Assembly (NCBI GenBank): GCA_040382235.1
Contig: JBEIFV010000007.1
Location: 22,447-86,446 of the forward strand
Direction of reading: 5' to 3'
DNA length: 64,000 nt
Source of the DNA: JAEUOS01 sp040382235
GTDB taxonomy: Bacteria; Pseudomonadota; Gammaproteobacteria; Burkholderiales; JAEUOS01
Each line of letters begins with the position of its first letter. Position 1 is the first letter of the stretch. The notes beneath the pieces are model-generated. The model made no database searches and had not been told where the DNA came from. It saw only the letters and a program-made list of their open reading frames with translations. Position numbers and translations under genes: made by a program. Shown here piece by piece: positions 1 through 6,928 of the stretch.

Positions 1-2
1 GG

Positions 3-833
3 GGGCCGTTTTTCCAGGTATGGGACCTGGCGGGCTCGTTCCCGCAGATCCTGCAGGACGAGGTTGTCGGCGAAGCCGCGCGCCATGTGCAAAGCGACGG
101 CCAGGCCTTGCTGAAAAAATTGATCGACGGCCGCTGGCTCACCGCGCACGGCGTGCTCATGCTGCTGCCGGCCAACGCGGTGGGTGACGACGATATCGAG
201 ATCTACGCCGACGAAGCGCGCGAGAAAGTGTTGCTCACCTGGCACGGCCTGCGCCAGCAGACGCGCAAACCCTCGAACACGCCCAATCGCGCACTGGCCG
301 ATTTCATCGCCCCCCAATCCTCCGGCGTGGTCGATTACATCGGCATGTTCGCCGTCACTGCCGGGCTCAACATCGGGAATCGCCTGAAGCAGTTCGAGGC
401 TGCGCATGACGACTATCACTCGATCATGTTGAAGGCCCTGGCCGACCGCCTGGCCGAAGCCTTTGCCGAATGCCTGCACGCGAAAGTGCGGCGCGAATTG
501 TGGGGCTATGCGGCCGGCGAGACGCTCGAGAATCACGACCTGATCGCCGAGAAATACAAGGGCATCCGCCCGGCGCCGGGCTATCCCGCATGCCCGGACC
601 ACACGGTCAAGGGCGCGATGTTCGATGTGCTCGACTGCGCCGAGATCGAGATGAGCCTGACCGAAAGCCTGGCGATGATGCCGGCGGCGTCGGTCAGCGG
701 TTTTTACTTCTCACATCCGGATTCGACCTACTTCAACGTCGGCAAGATCGGCGCGGACCAGGTGGAAGATATGGTGCGGCGGCGTGGTGTTGCGAAGGAA
801 GAAGTCGAGCGGGCGCTGGCGCCGAATCTGTAG
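3..833 (+). CDS. metH: Methionine synthase MetH, C-terminal activation domain (5' end outside window)
   Basis: The frame is open from the first bases of the window, so this is the 3' part of a longer gene. The peptide matches the AdoMet-binding reactivation domain of cobalamin-dependent methionine synthase. It starts in the conserved PFFQVWDLAG segment, continues through DEVVGEAARH, and holds the AdoMet-contact stretch GIRPAPGYPACPDH and the GFYFSHPDSTYFNVGKI strand near the end. This domain binds S-adenosylmethionine and remethylates cob(II)alamin that has become oxidised during turnover. The family protein is about 1,200 residues, of which only the last ~276 are visible. The ending (VKEEVERALAPNL-like) is normal, so the gene looks intact at its 3' end. 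Identification is secure; nothing can be said about the upstream domains. Confidence 0.95.
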   Translation, partial: GPFFQVWDLAGSFPQILQDEVVGEAARHVQSDGQALLKKLIDGRWLTAHGVLMLLPANAVGDDDIEIYADEAREKVLLTWHGLRQQTRKPSNTPNRALADFIAPQSSGVVDYIGMFAVTAGLNIGNRLKQFEAAHDDYHSIMLKALADRLAEAFAECLHAKVRRELWGYAAGETLENHDLIAEKYKGIRPAPGYPACPDHTVKGAMFDVLDCAEIEMSLTESLAMMPAASVSGFYFSHPDSTYFNVGKIGADQVEDMVRRRGVAKEEVERALAPNL

Positions 834-920
834 GAATCGTCTCGCTTTGGTGTGCTGCGCAAGTCAAGGCAAATTCGCGAGAATTCTGCCTGACCAGGCT
901 CCGCGCGGATTCAATCTGGA

Positions 921-1322
921 TCACTTGTCTGCATCATGCCTGGTGAGCGAGTGAGGCCAGGCCAGCAATTTTTCATCCGCCGTCATGAGGGCGGCGTCAT
1001 GCATGATCGCGGTGGCTATGATGAATCTGTCGGCGGGGTCTTCCGGCAAGCCGGCGAGGTCCAGCGTGCGGATGGCCGTACCGCCGCCCAGCGCTAGTTC
1101 GACAATACCGGCCGCCAGCCATTGGTTTCGCCATTCCTGCACCGGAGTATTGAGGCGAATTCGTCCGCGCTCGTTGAGGCGACCAATCTCCCAGAAGCTG
1201 ATGGCCGACACCGCGACTTTGCCCGCCGCCCAGCGCTCGTCGATCAAATTGCGCGATTTGCGCCCAAGTCGCCAGTCCGACGCGTCCAGCCACAACAGGA
1301 CATGCGTGTCGAGCAGGATCAC
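921..1322 (-). CDS. vapC: VapC-type PIN-domain toxin (copy 1)
   Basis: This 133-residue PIN-domain ribonuclease of a type II toxin-antitoxin module would cleave RNA when freed from its antitoxin. Visible PIN features are the N-terminal ILLDTHVLLWL strand with the first metal-binding Asp, an SFWEIGRL segment with the conserved Glu, and DPADRFIIATA with the later acidic residues, followed by LMTADEKLL. The start codon is GTG and overlaps the antitoxin stop by four bases (GTGA), so translation is coupled to the upstream antitoxin gene. Length is normal and no break is seen, so it is likely functional. Confidence 0.9.
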   Translation of the reverse strand: MILLDTHVLLWLDASDWRLGRKSRNLIDERWAAGKVAVSAISFWEIGRLNERGRIRLNTPVQEWRNQWLAAGIVELALGGGTAIRTLDLAGLPEDPADRFIIATAIMHDAALMTADEKLLAWPHSLTRHDADK

Positions 1323-1552
1323 TTGAGGGCGTTCCAGAGTCCGCTATCCAAGGGCTCGATGATGTCGCCGAGAATCTCGGTCTGACCCTTGTGCAGCCCG
1401 AGCGGTGACTTCGCGCGTGGCGGTCGATGCGCGCGCAGTTCGGCGACCGGCTTGCCACTCTTGGTGATCACGATGGTTTCCCCGGTGCGGGCCACCTGGT
1501 CCATCAAGGCCAGGCACTTGGCCTTGAATTCCGATGCCTGAACGGTAGTCAT
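1319..1552 (-). CDS. vapB: Phd/YefM-type antitoxin (copy 1)
   Basis: A 77-residue antitoxin preceding the PIN toxin in the same operon. The N-terminal half has the Phd/YefM DNA-binding fold signature: TVQASEFKAKCLALMDQV followed by GETIVITKSGKPVAEL. The C-terminal tail (LGDIIEPLDSGLWNAL) would wrap the toxin. It ends four bases inside the toxin start. A 36-bp near-perfect palindrome lies 23-58 bases upstream of the ATG and is the likely operator through which the complex represses its own promoter. Confidence 0.9.
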   Translation of the reverse strand: MTTVQASEFKAKCLALMDQVARTGETIVITKSGKPVAELRAHRPPRAKSPLGLHKGQTEILGDIIEPLDSGLWNALK

Positions 1553-1574
1553 GACACCACCCCCAATTCACAAA

Positions 1575-1610
1575 TGACCAGAATCATGACCATGGTCACG
1601 ATTCTGGTCA
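1575..1610. promoter_or_regulatory. 36-bp palindrome, probable vapBC operator
   Basis: The sequence reads as outer arms TGACCAGAATC / GATTCTGGTCA around an inner TGACCATGGTCA palindrome, with a single mismatched pair (bases 1586 and 1599). It sits just upstream of the antitoxin ATG on the minus strand. TA modules of this family commonly repress themselves through palindromes of this kind. That role is inferred from position. Confidence 0.6.
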
Positions 1611-1626
1611 ATTTCGGCACTGCCTT

Positions 1627-1905
1627 ATGGTCGGCGCGCGCATGGACCTGGTTGGCGCCTCCGGTCCAGGTACGCAGCACCTGGTCCGCGATGTCCTCAA
1701 AACGATCGAGGTGACCGGAAGGTTCTCGGCAAGCTCTGCCGCGGCCGAAGCCCGGGTGCAATGGGGTCTCGACTGCCTCTTGGCGATCCCCGCCAAGATT
1801 TTCGAAGATCGGTTCCTTCCCGCGGAGTTTTACGAAAAGCGGTGGCCGCAGATCCGGAAAATGGTGAGCGCCGGGGTTGCCCGAAGGCAGGGCGGGACGC
1901 CTTAA
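1627..1905 (+). other. Unrecognised open frame in the gap between the two vapBC modules
   Basis: The 372-base stretch between the two vapBC modules contains the operator palindrome and this open frame of 92 codons. The downstream part (residues ~23-85, with IPAKIFEDRFLPAEFYEKRW) looks protein-like in composition, but I recognise no family. The ATG has no convincing ribosome binding site and the beginning overlaps the likely vapBC promoter. It may be the 3' remnant of a gene or a chance frame; its function is unknown. Confidence 0.25.
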
Positions 1906-1924
1906 CGAATTTTGGTGTCAAAGG

Positions 1925-2344
1925 TTATGCACGGGCTGTCCAGGGATTGAGAATCGGCACGCCAAGTGGCTCGAAATCCTGGACGTTGCGCGTGACAACC
2001 GTCATGCCATGCACTGCAGCTGTGGCGGCGATGAGCGCATCGCGATCGGCACGCGGGTCAGGCACACGCAGGCGCGCGCAACGTTGCGCAACGGCGATGT
2101 CGACCGGGTGAATACGCCGCTCGAACTGTGCCAGCACCACGGTATCGATCCAGCGGCGCAGGGTCTCGGCCTGGCTGGCGTCCTCGCGGGCAAGCCGCAG
2201 GGTGCCGATTTCAAGTTCAAGGATCGAGATCGTCGACAAATGGAAATCGGTCACGGCGTGCGCTCTCGCCCAGGCAAGAACACTTGCGTCTGCCTTGGCG
2301 GGACGCCTCAGTTCCGAGACGACGTTGGTGTCAAGCAGGAACAT
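1925..2344 (-). CDS. vapC: VapC/FitB-type PIN-domain toxin (copy 2)
   Basis: A 139-residue PIN-domain ribonuclease, more like the FitB/VapC branch than copy 1. It starts FLLDTNVVSELRRP (first acidic residue), has LSTISILELEIG with the conserved Glu, DPRADRDALIAATAAVHG with two more acidic residues, and ends TRNVQDFEPLGVPILNPW, all typical of the branch. It follows its antitoxin with a one-base overlap (TGATG). A decayed, shorter relative lies at 3881-4073. Likely intact and functional. Confidence 0.92.
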   Translation of the reverse strand: MFLLDTNVVSELRRPAKADASVLAWARAHAVTDFHLSTISILELEIGTLRLAREDASQAETLRRWIDTVVLAQFERRIHPVDIAVAQRCARLRVPDPRADRDALIAATAAVHGMTVVTRNVQDFEPLGVPILNPWTARA

Positions 2345-2604
2345 CAGCCGAAGTCGATCGGTTTCGCCAACGCTTCATGCAGGCGCGGCGGATCGAAATC
2401 GAAATCTCCTTCGCCGGCGATGGCGTCCGCCAGGGAAATCGGGCGGCCGGTGAGCCGGCGGTATTCCTCGATGTTCAACAAGACGTGCGCAGGGCGGCCA
2501 CGGTCGGTGATGTAGACCGGGCCGTTCTCGGCAGCCCGCTTGGCGCCACTGGTGTCCTGGTTGAAATCTCGGCTGGAATAGGTGGTGATCGTCGTGTTTC
2601 CCAT
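2344..2604 (-). CDS. vapB: Phd/YefM-type antitoxin (copy 2)
   Basis: This ~86-residue antitoxin is paired with the downstream FitB-type PIN toxin. It has the Phd-like N-terminus (YSSRDFNQDTSGAKRAA), then GPVYITDRGRPAHVLLNIEEYRRL, and an acidic tail ending DFDPPRLHEALAKPIDFG. I chose the ATG at 2604 rather than the TTG one codon earlier because a GGAG ribosome binding site lies at a suitable distance. The stop overlaps the toxin ATG by one base. A short inverted repeat lies upstream at 2627-2642. Confidence 0.9.
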   Translation of the reverse strand: MGNTTITTYSSRDFNQDTSGAKRAAENGPVYITDRGRPAHVLLNIEEYRRLTGRPISLADAIAGEGDFDFDPPRLHEALAKPIDFG

Positions 2605-2626
2605 CAAGCGCTCCGGACGGATTAAT

Positions 2627-2642
2627 GTAGTAACAGTACTAC
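2627..2642. promoter_or_regulatory. Inverted repeat upstream of vapB copy 2
   Basis: GTAGTA-ACAG-TACTAC, with perfect 6-bp arms, 23 bases upstream of the antitoxin ATG on the minus strand. Its place fits a TA operator. A similar half-site pair, GTAGT/ACTAC, is found in the promoter of the higBA-like pair near 13040. The rest of the 2643-2865 gap shows nothing recognisable. Confidence 0.4.
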
Positions 2643-2865
2643 AATTGGGCTGCTAACGCAACGCGCGTGCTGCAGGGTGTCGCGGGCAAATGCGTTGTCC
2701 GGCTCAGGAGCACGTAATCTGTCCGGTTTCGAGGTGGGTGGTGGCGCTGAGATCAACGTGCCTCCCAGCAGTTTCATGCACTCGGCATGGAATTCACCTT
2801 GCGTGTCGCCCAACTTGTGTATCGCCTGGATGCGGTAGATCTCGTAACGCAAACGCAATACAATA

Positions 2866-3144
2866 ATGATCATGAAATCTGCCGTCATTCCCCAGGTCCG
2901 TGTCGAACAGGAGTTGCGTGCCGAGCTTGAGGCCGTGCTGCGGCAGGGCGAGACCCTCTCCGAGTTTGTCGAAGCCGCTGTGCGCAGTGCTGTTGAGTTT
3001 CGGCGCGTGCAAACGCGCTTCCACGAGCGAGGTCAAGCTGCCTGGGAGCACTACGAAAGCACTGGCGAGTCTGTGCCCGCCGACAAAGTCCTGGCCAAGC
3101 TGCAAGCGAAGCTGGATGCGAGGCGCAAGCAACTTGGCCAATGA
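2866..3144 (+). CDS. ParD/CopG-like antitoxin
   Basis: This 92-residue protein starts MIMKSAVIPQVRVEQELRAE; the start could also be the second ATG at 2872. The beginning looks like a ribbon-helix-helix DNA-binding fold (VIPQVRVEQEL strand, then ETLSEFVEAAVRSAVEFR helix). The second half is a charged helix (AKLQAKLDARRKQL) that would bind the toxin. The stop overlaps the ATG of the following ParE-like gene by four bases (ATGA). Family assignment rests on fold pattern and gene context rather than a diagnostic motif. Confidence 0.8.
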   Translation: MIMKSAVIPQVRVEQELRAELEAVLRQGETLSEFVEAAVRSAVEFRRVQTRFHERGQAAWEHYESTGESVPADKVLAKLQAKLDARRKQLGQ

Positions 3145-3455
3145 AGCACGAAGTTCTATTCAGCGCCGCGGCCGAAGATGACCTCGATCGCCTGTTTGGC
3201 TTCATGCTGGACAGAGCCAAGACAGTTGAAGATATCGACCTGGCGCAAATCGCGATCGAGGCCGTACGCGCGGTAGTGCTCAATCAACTGGCCGCAACCC
3301 CCTACAGCTTCCGCAAGGCCGGCAGGAGTCCAACCCGGCGGGAAATCATCATCCCGTTTGGCGCTACCGGGTACGTAGCACTTTACGAAATCGCCAGCCC
3401 GTCGAAGGTCGTGGTGCTGGCCGTGCGGCACCAACGCGAAGCGGACTATCACTGA
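3141..3455 (+). CDS. ParE/RelE-superfamily toxin
   Basis: A 104-residue protein with the ParE/RelE layout: VLFSAAAEDDLDRLFGFML helix at the start, a central helix, TRREIIIPFGATGYVALYEI strands, and a terminal VVVLAVRHQREADY strand. Members poison DNA gyrase (ParE) or cleave mRNA (RelE); which applies cannot be told from sequence alone. It is translationally coupled to the antitoxin ahead of it and is of normal length, so the module is probably intact. Confidence 0.85.
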   Translation: MKHEVLFSAAAEDDLDRLFGFMLDRAKTVEDIDLAQIAIEAVRAVVLNQLAATPYSFRKAGRSPTRREIIIPFGATGYVALYEIASPSKVVVLAVRHQREADYH

Positions 3456-3597
3456 CGCGGGCAGCATATGGCCGTGCCGGCGAAACCGAGCCGGCCGCAA
3501 GAAGCGATCTTGATTGCAAGCCACTATCGCGATGCACGTGGGCCTCAAGCCCCGAAGATGCGACCTTGGTCACATCAATGTCGGTCGCGCAACGCCC

Positions 3598-3783
3598 TCA
3601 GGGATCAAGACGCAGATTACGTTCGCGCACCAGCCGGGTCCATTTCGCCACCTCGGCGGCGACGGCCTGCCCGAGCAGCTCTGGCGTTCCGCCACCGGGC
3701 TCCGCGCCGGCCGCCAGCAGGCGTTCGCGCATGTCCGGCAACATCAGCGTGCGGTTGGCTTCTTCGTTCAGTCTCAGCACCAC
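3598..3783 (-). pseudogene. 3' fragment of a Bug/TctC-type binding protein
   Basis: On the minus strand this encodes VVLRLNEEANRTLMLPDMR, then RLLAAGAEPGGGTPELL and KWTRLVRERNLRLDP and a stop. That is the C-terminal lobe end of Bug/TctC solute-binding proteins (compare the intact copy ending at 17649). The rest of the gene upstream is missing, and the reading frame changes before the conserved part. This is a remnant, not a functional gene. Confidence 0.75.
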
Positions 3784-3880
3784 GTGGCCCGACGGCGCGC
3801 GGTGGTGAAGGAAGGCGCGCTGCGACCTTTGGTGCCGAGTTCGTAAATGGCGGGTAATTCCGTCAGCCAAGCCGGGCTAT

Positions 3881-4073
3881 GTGCGGGCAATGCAGCGATT
3901 GAGAATCGTCACCCCAAGTGGTTCGAACTCCTGCACGTTGCGCGCGACAACCGTCATGCCGTGCACTGCAGCCGTTGCGGCGATCAGCGCATTACGATCG
4001 GCGCGCGCAGCGTTGCGCAACGGCGATTTCGACCAGATGAGTGCGCCTCTCGAACTGCGCCAGCAAGACTGAT
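3881..4073 (-). pseudogene. Decayed vapC (PIN toxin) fragment
   Basis: The DNA is clearly similar to the 3' half of the intact vapC at 1925-2344: the run around GACAACCGTCATGCC and the flanking 150 bases align, with many point changes. Relative to the intact gene it lacks 23 bases where the acidic DPRAD segment would be, which shifts the frame. The N-terminal half is absent. No antitoxin remains beside it. Confidence 0.7.
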
Positions 4074-4094
4074 TTCTCGTGTATTGGTTGATTC

Positions 4095-4118
4095 ATGCCA
4101 ACTATACATAGCGTCATA
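4095..4118 (+). pseudogene. 5' codons of the DUF4160 gene cut off by the IS630 element
   Basis: ATG CCA ACT ATA CAT AGC GTC ATA reads MPTIHSVI, and DUF4160 proteins typically begin MPTI. The last two bases (TA) are the target duplicated by the element. The same frame resumes at base 5222 on the far side, giving MPTIHSVI-SRSVYIAFYG in the uninterrupted ancestor. Confidence 0.7.
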
Positions 4119-5221
4119 AGTAATGGCGCATTATTTTGATAGAATGTGGAGATCGATCAGCATGATTGATGAAAGGTCTCCCCATGAAAAAACTGGAAAT
4201 CAGCGACACCGAGGTGATGAGCATCGCCATCCGCCAAGAGATCGCTCGCAATGATGAATCCCGATACGACCATAGGCTGCACGGCGTATTGCTGGTGGCT
4301 AACGGCATGAGCGCGCGCCAAGCTGCGCTGTGGCTCAGCGAGAGCGAGCGAACCGTGCAGCGATGGGTGACTCGCTTTGAGGACGTTGGATTTGCCGGGC
4401 TGCAGGAAGGTGAACGCCCCGGGCGGCCACGCCGCTTGACTGACGAAGATTGGGAGAGCGTGGGTCAGGACTTGCGACGCAGCCCGCGCGACTTTGGGTT
4501 TTCCGAAACGCTCTGGGACGGCAAACTTCTGGCTGAACATCTGCGCAAGCGCTACCAGGTGACTTTGGGGTCGCGGCAATGCCAGCGCCTGTTCAGTCAA
4601 ATGGGATTTCGGTTGCGCAAGCCTCGTCCAGTCATCGCCAAAGCCGATCCGGTAGCTCAGGCTGCCTTTAAAAAAACTGCGGCGTCTGGCCAACGATCCA
4701 AGGAATGACTTATGGAGTTCGGACGAGTGCCACTTCCAACAGCACGGTACACGCTGCCGCATGTGGATTCCGCCGGAAGACAAGGATCCTATTCTGCTGC
4801 ACGCGCCCACACGCAAGTCCGTGGCGTGCTTCGGAGCCGCCAACATCCGCACTGGCACGCTGGTCACCGCCTTCGAGTCGCCATTCAACGGCGAGTCGTT
4901 CTTACGCTTTCTGAAGACACTCCTCAGGCATCGCGCCCGCGGCAAGCGGCTGGTGTTGATACTGGACAACGCCAAGTACCACCATGCCCGTGCGCTACAG
5001 CCCTGGCTACACCAGCAACGCGAGGTGCTTACGCTGCTGTTCTTGCCCCCATACAGCCCGGAACTCAATCCGATCGAGCGTGTCTGGAAACTCACTCGCA
5101 GGTTGGCCACCCACAATCGGCACTTCCCCGCGCTCGACGACGTCATAGATGCAGTGACAGAGCGTTTCGCTTTATGGGCTAAACCAAATCGACAACTGGC
5201 ACGATTATGCGCCATTATTTA
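4117..5221 (+). mobile_element. IS630-family insertion sequence
   Basis: The ends are inverted repeats: TAAGTAATGGCGCAT at 4117-4131 and its complement with one mismatch at 5207-5221. The outermost TA on each side is the target duplication typical of IS630/Tc1-mariner transposition. The element is about 1.1 kb, a normal size, and encodes one transposase split over two frames. It lies inside the 5' end of a DUF4160 gene, and the right terminal repeat supplies a new in-frame ATG for that gene. Confidence 0.85.
4184..4708 (+). CDS. IS630 transposase, N-terminal part (helix-turn-helix)
   Basis: This first frame of the transposase has 174 codons. It holds the DNA-binding region: RYDHRLHGVLLVANGMSAR, then QAALWLSESERTVQRWVTRF as helix-turn-helix, then RPGRPRRL and the winged segment up to FKK. 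After a run of seven A (4670-4676) the frame continues TAASGQRSKE and stops, which is not transposase-like. The natural continuation (LRRLANDPRNDLWSSDE) lies in the next frame. I chose ATG 4184 (MKKLEISDTE) because a GAAAGG ribosome binding site precedes it. Confidence 0.8.
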   Translation: MKKLEISDTEVMSIAIRQEIARNDESRYDHRLHGVLLVANGMSARQAALWLSESERTVQRWVTRFEDVGFAGLQEGERPGRPRRLTDEDWESVGQDLRRSPRDFGFSETLWDGKLLAEHLRKRYQVTLGSRQCQRLFSQMGFRLRKPRPVIAKADPVAQAAFKKTAASGQRSKE

Positions 5222-5222
5222 A
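4677..5222 (+). CDS. IS630 transposase, catalytic DDE part (shifted frame)
   Basis: The second frame carries the DDE catalytic core. The first Asp is in WSSDECHFQQHG, the second in LVLILDNAKYHH, and the Glu in LPPYSPELNPIERVW, a hallmark of IS630 transposases. All three acidic residues are present. It connects to the upstream part only through a one-base shift at the A7 run, by slippage or because the element is mutated. The TAA stop is completed by the TA target and the next base outside the element. Confidence 0.8.
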   Translation: MRRLANDPRNDLWSSDECHFQQHGTRCRMWIPPEDKDPILLHAPTRKSVACFGAANIRTGTLVTAFESPFNGESFLRFLKTLLRHRARGKRLVLILDNAKYHHARALQPWLHQQREVLTLLFLPPYSPELNPIERVWKLTRRLATHNRHFPALDDVIDAVTERFALWAKPNRQLARLCAII

Positions 5223-5485
5223 GTCGCTCTGTATATATTGCCTTCTATGGAAGCCTCATTCGGATGTTCTTCAACGATCACGCTCCCGCGCACTTCCATG
5301 TGCAATACGCCGAGTACAAGGCGACGGTCGAAATTGAATCGTTGACCATTTCCAGTGGCGCCTTGCCACGCCGTGCCCAAGAGCTTGTTCTTGATTGGGC
5401 GGAGCTTCACCAGCAAGAGTTGCTCGAAGACTGGTGTCTTTGCATGGACAAGCAAGCGCCAAAACCCATTGCCCCCTTGAAGTGA
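5207..5485 (+). CDS. DUF4160 protein, 5' end replaced by the IS630 terminus
   Basis: From residue ~7 this matches DUF4160: IAFYGSLIRMFFNDHAPAHF, HVQYAEYKATVEIESL, LPRRAQELVLDWAELHQQEL, and the end KQAPKPIAPL. The original start (MPTI...) lies at 4095 on the other side of the inserted element. The ATG now used, if any, is in the terminal repeat of the element (MRHYL...) and is exactly in frame. The gene is followed after eight bases by a DUF2442 gene; the two families are often adjacent and have been proposed as a TA-like pair. Whether the remade protein is expressed is unknown. Confidence 0.8.
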   Translation: MRHYLSRSVYIAFYGSLIRMFFNDHAPAHFHVQYAEYKATVEIESLTISSGALPRRAQELVLDWAELHQQELLEDWCLCMDKQAPKPIAPLK

Positions 5486-5493
5486 GGTTTGGT

Positions 5494-5748
5494 ATGGAGT
5501 GGGATGTTGTTGACGTAAGAAACATTGCTCCGCTGGCTCTGCGCGTTCAGTTTTCAGACGGAACCCTGGGTAAAGTTCAATTCGAGCAAAGCCATCTGAC
5601 CGGAGTATTCAAGGCGCTCAAAGACCCCATGGTTTTTCAACAGGCGTATATCGAAGATGGAGCCGTCACCTGGCGTGGCGACATAGACTTGGCACCGGAC
5701 GCGATGTATCGAGCGATAAAGGAAGCCGGCGAATGGGTGCTTCGATGA
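5494..5748 (+). CDS. DUF2442 domain protein
   Basis: An 84-residue protein, MEWDVVDVRNIAPLALRVQF onwards, with FSDGTLGKVQFE, LTGVFKALKDPMVFQQAYIE and GAVTWRGDIDLAPDAMY. These are the standard blocks of DUF2442, a small beta-rich domain of uncertain role that often partners DUF4160. I used the ATG at 5494 with a GAGG-like ribosome binding site. A longer frame begins upstream, but it overlaps the DUF4160 gene and has no homology. The gene itself is intact and close behind the interrupted DUF4160 gene. Confidence 0.85.
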   Translation: MEWDVVDVRNIAPLALRVQFSDGTLGKVQFEQSHLTGVFKALKDPMVFQQAYIEDGAVTWRGDIDLAPDAMYRAIKEAGEWVLR

Positions 5749-5991
5749 CGCGCCGCAGTTAGCGGACAGGCTGGCGCCCCCCTGCGTTGCCGCGCGCGGC
5801 GGCCAGGCTCCGCTGAAGTTCTGGGTCTTGCCTGAGCCCGGCACGGGGTAATGTTGAAGTCTCCGGCCGCCGACATGGTCGCTGCCTTCACCCTCCTTCC
5901 ACCTGTATATTGTGAGGCGCATCCGGAACCCGCAGTGGCGCGCAGGCACTCAAGCCAGGAGGGTATCGGCAACCACATTCGAGGGCTCCAC

Positions 5992-6840
5992 ATGGGTTTC
6001 CAATCCGCACCATCCGCTGCCGCCAAAGGTCGTTCCACACGGCTCCATGCCGCCCTCACGGCATTGCTTCTCTGTCCGGGCCTGGCCCTGGCGCAAGCCG
6101 ACGCCGCCGCAGGTCGCACCAAGGTCGAAGCCGCCTGCGCCGCCTGCCATGGGGCCAATGGGTTGAGCGTGACCGATACGATCCCCAACCTGGCTGGGCA
6201 GAAGGCGGCTTATCTGGAAGCGCAGTTGCGCGCGCTCAAAAGCGGGTCGCGCCGCAATGCGGTGATGAATGCGATCGCGACCCAATTGAATCCGCAGGAA
6301 ATCTCCAACGTGGCGGCGTATTTCGCATCGCTCCCGGGCGCATCCAGCGCAGCGACAAAGTCGGCGTTCCTGCCGGCCTTGGTCAAGACCAACGCCACCC
6401 TGCCTGCGGATTACAAGACCACCTTCGCCATGTACCAGACGGTCAATCGCCCGGACAACAACCAGGTGCGCTACCTGTACGCCAACGATATTGCGCTGCG
6501 CGCCGCGCGCGAGGGCAAGTCGCTGCCGGACGGCTCCCTCCTGGTGCTGGAGCAACACGCCGCCAGGCTCGGGCCCGACGGCAAGCCGGTCACCGGCAGC
6601 GACGGCTTCTATATCGCCGAGAAATTCCTGGCGTACACGGTGATGGAGCGCGGCGCCGGCTGGGGCCGGGACATTCCGGAAAACCTGCGCAATGAAGACT
6701 GGCACTACGCGGCCTATTCGCCAGCGCGTGAGTTGCGCCCGGCCAACCAGGCGGAATGCCTGGCCTGCCACCAGCCGCTGGTCAAGGACAGCTACCTGTT
6801 CTCCATCAAGGCGCTGACCGAGACGGCGAAAAAGCGCTAG
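5992..6840 (+). CDS. Periplasmic cytochrome c / cytochrome P460-like fusion
   Basis: This 282-residue exported haem protein has a signal peptide (AALTALLLCPGLALAQA). Residues ~40-125 are a class I cytochrome c with the CAACH haem-binding site and a distal region around NPQEISNVAAYFASLP. The second half (~130-282) resembles cytochrome P460: TFAMYQTVNRPDNNQVRYLY, a long insert, then NQAECLACHQPLVKDSYLFS with a second CxxCH haem site. Cytochrome P460 proteins oxidise hydroxylamine or act in haem-based redox stress. I chose the start at 5992 because the signal peptide follows directly. No redox partner is encoded nearby. Confidence 0.85.
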   Translation: MGFQSAPSAAAKGRSTRLHAALTALLLCPGLALAQADAAAGRTKVEAACAACHGANGLSVTDTIPNLAGQKAAYLEAQLRALKSGSRRNAVMNAIATQLNPQEISNVAAYFASLPGASSAATKSAFLPALVKTNATLPADYKTTFAMYQTVNRPDNNQVRYLYANDIALRAAREGKSLPDGSLLVLEQHAARLGPDGKPVTGSDGFYIAEKFLAYTVMERGAGWGRDIPENLRNEDWHYAAYSPARELRPANQAECLACHQPLVKDSYLFSIKALTETAKKR

Positions 6841-6928
6841 CAGCCCCCGGACTCAAGGAACGCCGGCGCAATCCAGTTCGCTGAGGCCGCTTGCGGCCCC
6901 AACGCAAGCGCGCTGCGCCAGCGCGTTC

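Noticed and set aside
4157..5215. A 352-codon open frame on the minus strand across the IS630 element
   Set aside because: It is antisense to the transposase, which has DDE motifs and helix-turn-helix; the antisense protein is Ser/Arg-rich and resembles no family.
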